From a virus, in IMG/VR virus record IMGVR_UViG_3300021952_000041, positions 1-23,937 of that record: 23,937 nucleotides of DNA; one strand, given 5' to 3'. Both the position numbers and the translations under genes were made by a program. The notes below the pieces were generated by a model. It was not told the origin of the DNA and searched no databases. It worked only from the letters and a program-made list of their open reading frames with translations. Below are positions 22,401 to 23,937 of the stretch, piece by piece. The first letter of the stretch is position 1. Each line of letters begins with the position of its first letter.

Positions 22401-22709
22401 TTATGCTGGGAATTTTTCTTTGAGCCAGTTCTCCAGCATGAAGATGGCCCGGCTACCCATGTGGCCCGACACACCCACAAATGCCGCCGTCATCAACTGC
22501 GAGATTCCCGCGTTTTCGCAAAGCCAAAAAGTAATCACGCCAGCAAATGCGCTTGTCACCAACTCACCAATGAACTCAATCAGATTGAAGACACGGGCGT
22601 GGCCCGTTTGCATTTTTCGCATGAAGTTCACAATGCCTCCCAATATGGCGAGCAAGAAAACCCACGCGTATGTGAGCAATGAATATGAGGTTGGGTCTTT
22701 ATCAAGCAC
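22401..22709 (-). CDS. LydA-like phage holin (102 aa)
   Basis: The GTG start at 22709 has AGGA about 10 nt upstream. Hydrophobic helices lie at about residues 10-28 (YAWVFLLAILGGIVNF), 45-65 (LVTSAFAGVITFWLC) and 68-85 (ISQLMTAAFVGVSGHMGS). The order SAFAGVITFWLCE followed by TAAFVGVSGHMGSRA matches my recollection of the LydA-type holin family (Phage_holin_3_3). It would make the inner-membrane lesion that releases the endolysin. Unusually, it is embedded among tail genes, about 14 kb from the endolysin, and the operon also has a second holin-like gene. Confidence 0.78.
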   Translation of the reverse strand: MLDKDPTSYSLLTYAWVFLLAILGGIVNFMRKMQTGHARVFNLIEFIGELVTSAFAGVITFWLCENAGISQLMTAAFVGVSGHMGSRAIFMLENWLKEKFPA

Positions 22710-22751
22710 GGTGCGTGGTTCCTGTTCTGGCCGCTGTTGATGGGAAATTTC

Positions 22752-23585
22752 TTAGGCCGCATTGATGGCAGACCACCATACGGTGCCGGAGTCCTCGTTG
22801 GACTCGACGCCTTGCAGAATGACGATTTGCTCAAGTTTTAATTTGGCGTTTTCTTGCGCAAGCAATTTGCTTTGCTCGATGAAACTTTGATAGCGCGGCT
22901 GCACGTCAGCCGTGATGAGGGTTGCGTCGTTCTCGACGGACTCTTTGAACTCAACAATATCGCCGTAAGACTTGTGGGCCCATGCGAACACGGTTGGCAA
23001 ATGGGCAAAGCCAGTGAGCGAATCTTTAAATGCTTGCGGCAATTCATCTGGCCCGGCAATGAAGTTGGTTTGCACGATTACCTCGCCTGTCGCGGCGTCG
23101 TGCTTCACTAGGTTTGCTCCGACTTTTTCGTAATACTCAATCGGCGCACCCGTGGCCAAGTCAAAGGCGACCCACTCGTATTCGATGCCATCGCAGCTTG
23201 CTTGGTGCTGGTACCAGTCAGTCACCACGCCATCTTTGACCTTGATGTGAAAGAGCTTATCGTTTGCGAAATAGCCGAAGGTGCGAGACCAGCGAGCGTT
23301 TGTCGTGAGGTTGAAAACGGAGTGGTTGTTAAACAATGGGTTGGCACCTGACGCTACGAAAGCGCCAGCCTCACCAAAGGAAATCGGCTCTTGTGCAAAC
23401 TTCGCACAATAAAACTGATAAGCCACATACCAGTCGGCAAGCATTATCTGGGTCACATCAAACACTGGCGTCATTGAGGCTTCGCGATTGATTTGCTCGC
23501 GCAACGTTGCCGCGAAATAGGTAGCCTCATCGACGGTTGCAAAAGCAACGGTGCTGACGGTGAATGGATTGAAGATTTGGAACAT
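22752..23585 (-). CDS. Unknown late protein next to tail fibre, possible fibre assembly/adhesion protein (277 aa)
   Basis: I start at ATG 23585 (MFQIFNPF) because GGAGG lies 9 nt upstream and the ATG shares a base with the preceding TAA (TAATG). Residues ~15-45 are an Ala-rich helix, the middle (about 60-175) is an aromatic-rich alpha/beta region with many Trp/Tyr/Phe, and residues ~235-262 form a charged helix likely to be a short coiled coil. No family is recognised. Direct coupling to the glycine-rich tail-fibre-like gene suggests it assists fibre assembly or is a virion part, by position only. Confidence 0.6.
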   Translation of the reverse strand: MFQIFNPFTVSTVAFATVDEATYFAATLREQINREASMTPVFDVTQIMLADWYVAYQFYCAKFAQEPISFGEAGAFVASGANPLFNNHSVFNLTTNARWSRTFGYFANDKLFHIKVKDGVVTDWYQHQASCDGIEYEWVAFDLATGAPIEYYEKVGANLVKHDAATGEVIVQTNFIAGPDELPQAFKDSLTGFAHLPTVFAWAHKSYGDIVEFKESVENDATLITADVQPRYQSFIEQSKLLAQENAKLKLEQIVILQGVESNEDSGTVWWSAINAA

Positions 23586-23937
23586 TAGGAAACGCCTCCA
23601 TAAACCCGCACTTGTCCGGGGCCGGGCCATGAGACTGCTTTGCCGTTCAAGTTGATGGCCTTGCCACCCGCACCACCGCCGCTGGTCAATGTGTACGCCA
23701 TGTTGACGGAGCCGTTTCCACCGCCACCGCCTGCGCCACCGCCACCGCCCGCAGTCGCAGTCGATGAGCCGTTTGCGTTTTGGTAGGCAGAAGTACCGCC
23801 AGCGCCACCCCAGCCTCCGCCGCCACCACCCGCTGCGCCGCGTGAGTATGGGCCGCCACCAACTGCGCCACCTGCTGCACCTGTGCCGCTTGATGAGTTG
23901 CCACCTGCGCCGTTGCCGCCTGCGGTCGTGTTCGCAC
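23585..23937 (-). CDS. Glycine-rich tail-fibre/adhesin-like protein, C-terminal part (truncated by window)
   Basis: The frame is open from the right edge of the window to TAA at 23585-23587, so only the last ~116 residues are visible and the start lies outside. About half the residues are Gly, in runs such as GGGGGWGGAGG and GGGGGAGGGGG, separated by short Ser/Thr/Ala/Asn stretches, then a compact end AVSWPGPGQVRVYGGVS. Glycine-rich repeats that form polyglycine-II-type bundles are known from adhesin tips of phage tail fibres (T4-like gp38), which is the best comparison. It would act in host binding. A longer frame on the same strand with Gln/Ala/Thr repeats is an out-of-frame shadow of this glycine coding. 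Confidence 0.7.
   Translation of the reverse strand, partial: ANTTAGGNGAGGNSSSGTGAAGGAVGGGPYSRGAAGGGGGGWGGAGGTSAYQNANGSSTATAGGGGGAGGGGGNGSVNMAYTLTSGGGAGGKAINLNGKAVSWPGPGQVRVYGGVS

Noticed and set aside
23686-23937. Gln/Ala/Thr/Val-repeat frame at the right edge (- strand)
   Set aside because: It is the out-of-frame reading of GGC/GGT-rich DNA; the glycine frame ends in TAATG, coupled to the next gene with a ribosome site, and looks like a tail-fibre tip.
1-23937. CRISPR arrays, insertion sequences or retron/DGR elements
   Set aside because: No regularly spaced repeats, transposase or reverse transcriptase was found; the glycine-rich fibre end lacks a visible template repeat in the window.

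Overview
This window is bacteriophage DNA throughout: a temperate, short-tailed (podovirus-like) phage or prophage. No clearly host gene is visible, and the right edge cuts through a gene. Moderate GC, the codon style and the gene families suggest a proteobacterial, probably betaproteobacterial (Burkholderiales-like) host, but nothing here fixes the host.

Layout. Positions 1-270 hold a rho-independent terminator closing something to the left, then a good sigma70-type promoter overlapped by two copies of a 10-bp near-palindrome, and a leader. From 271 to 6392 a tightly packed + strand early operon runs with many ATGA/TAATG overlaps. It contains three small unknown genes (two with a membrane segment), an ERF single-strand annealing protein, a small unknown, a RecB-like PD-(D/E)XK nuclease, a coiled-coil protein, SSB, two small conserved phage proteins, a DUF2303 protein, a strongly structured intergenic RNA element, a 23-codon micro-ORF, a winged-helix-like protein, a small zinc-finger-like protein and an AlpA/excisionase-like protein. 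The last gene meets a tyrosine integrase (- strand, 6385-7398) tail to tail with 8 bp of overlap.

Positions 7399-7863 carry no gene. They look like attP: a core-like inverted repeat, a perfect match to the IHF consensus, iterated TGCGGGA and CGACT motifs, and a - strand terminator separating late transcription from int.

From 23937 down to 7864 everything is on the - strand and is the late operon, read right to left: the glycine-rich C-terminus of a tail-fibre-like protein, an unknown 277-aa protein, a LydA-like holin, a tail-adaptor-like protein, a P22 gp10-like tail protein, a T7 gp13-like GNAT-fold protein, three probable internal/ejection proteins, a giant 2743-aa polyvalent protein, a 3TM holin-like protein and a GH24 endolysin.

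The genes fit one lifestyle: the annealing protein, nuclease and SSB recombine or circularise DNA, Int/Xis integrate and excise, tail and ejection proteins deliver DNA, and holin plus endolysin release progeny. The most unusual item is the giant protein, which joins hydrophobic ejection-type segments, LPD-type polyvalent domains and two separate HExxH metallopeptidase motifs. No repressor, terminase, portal or capsid gene is in the window.
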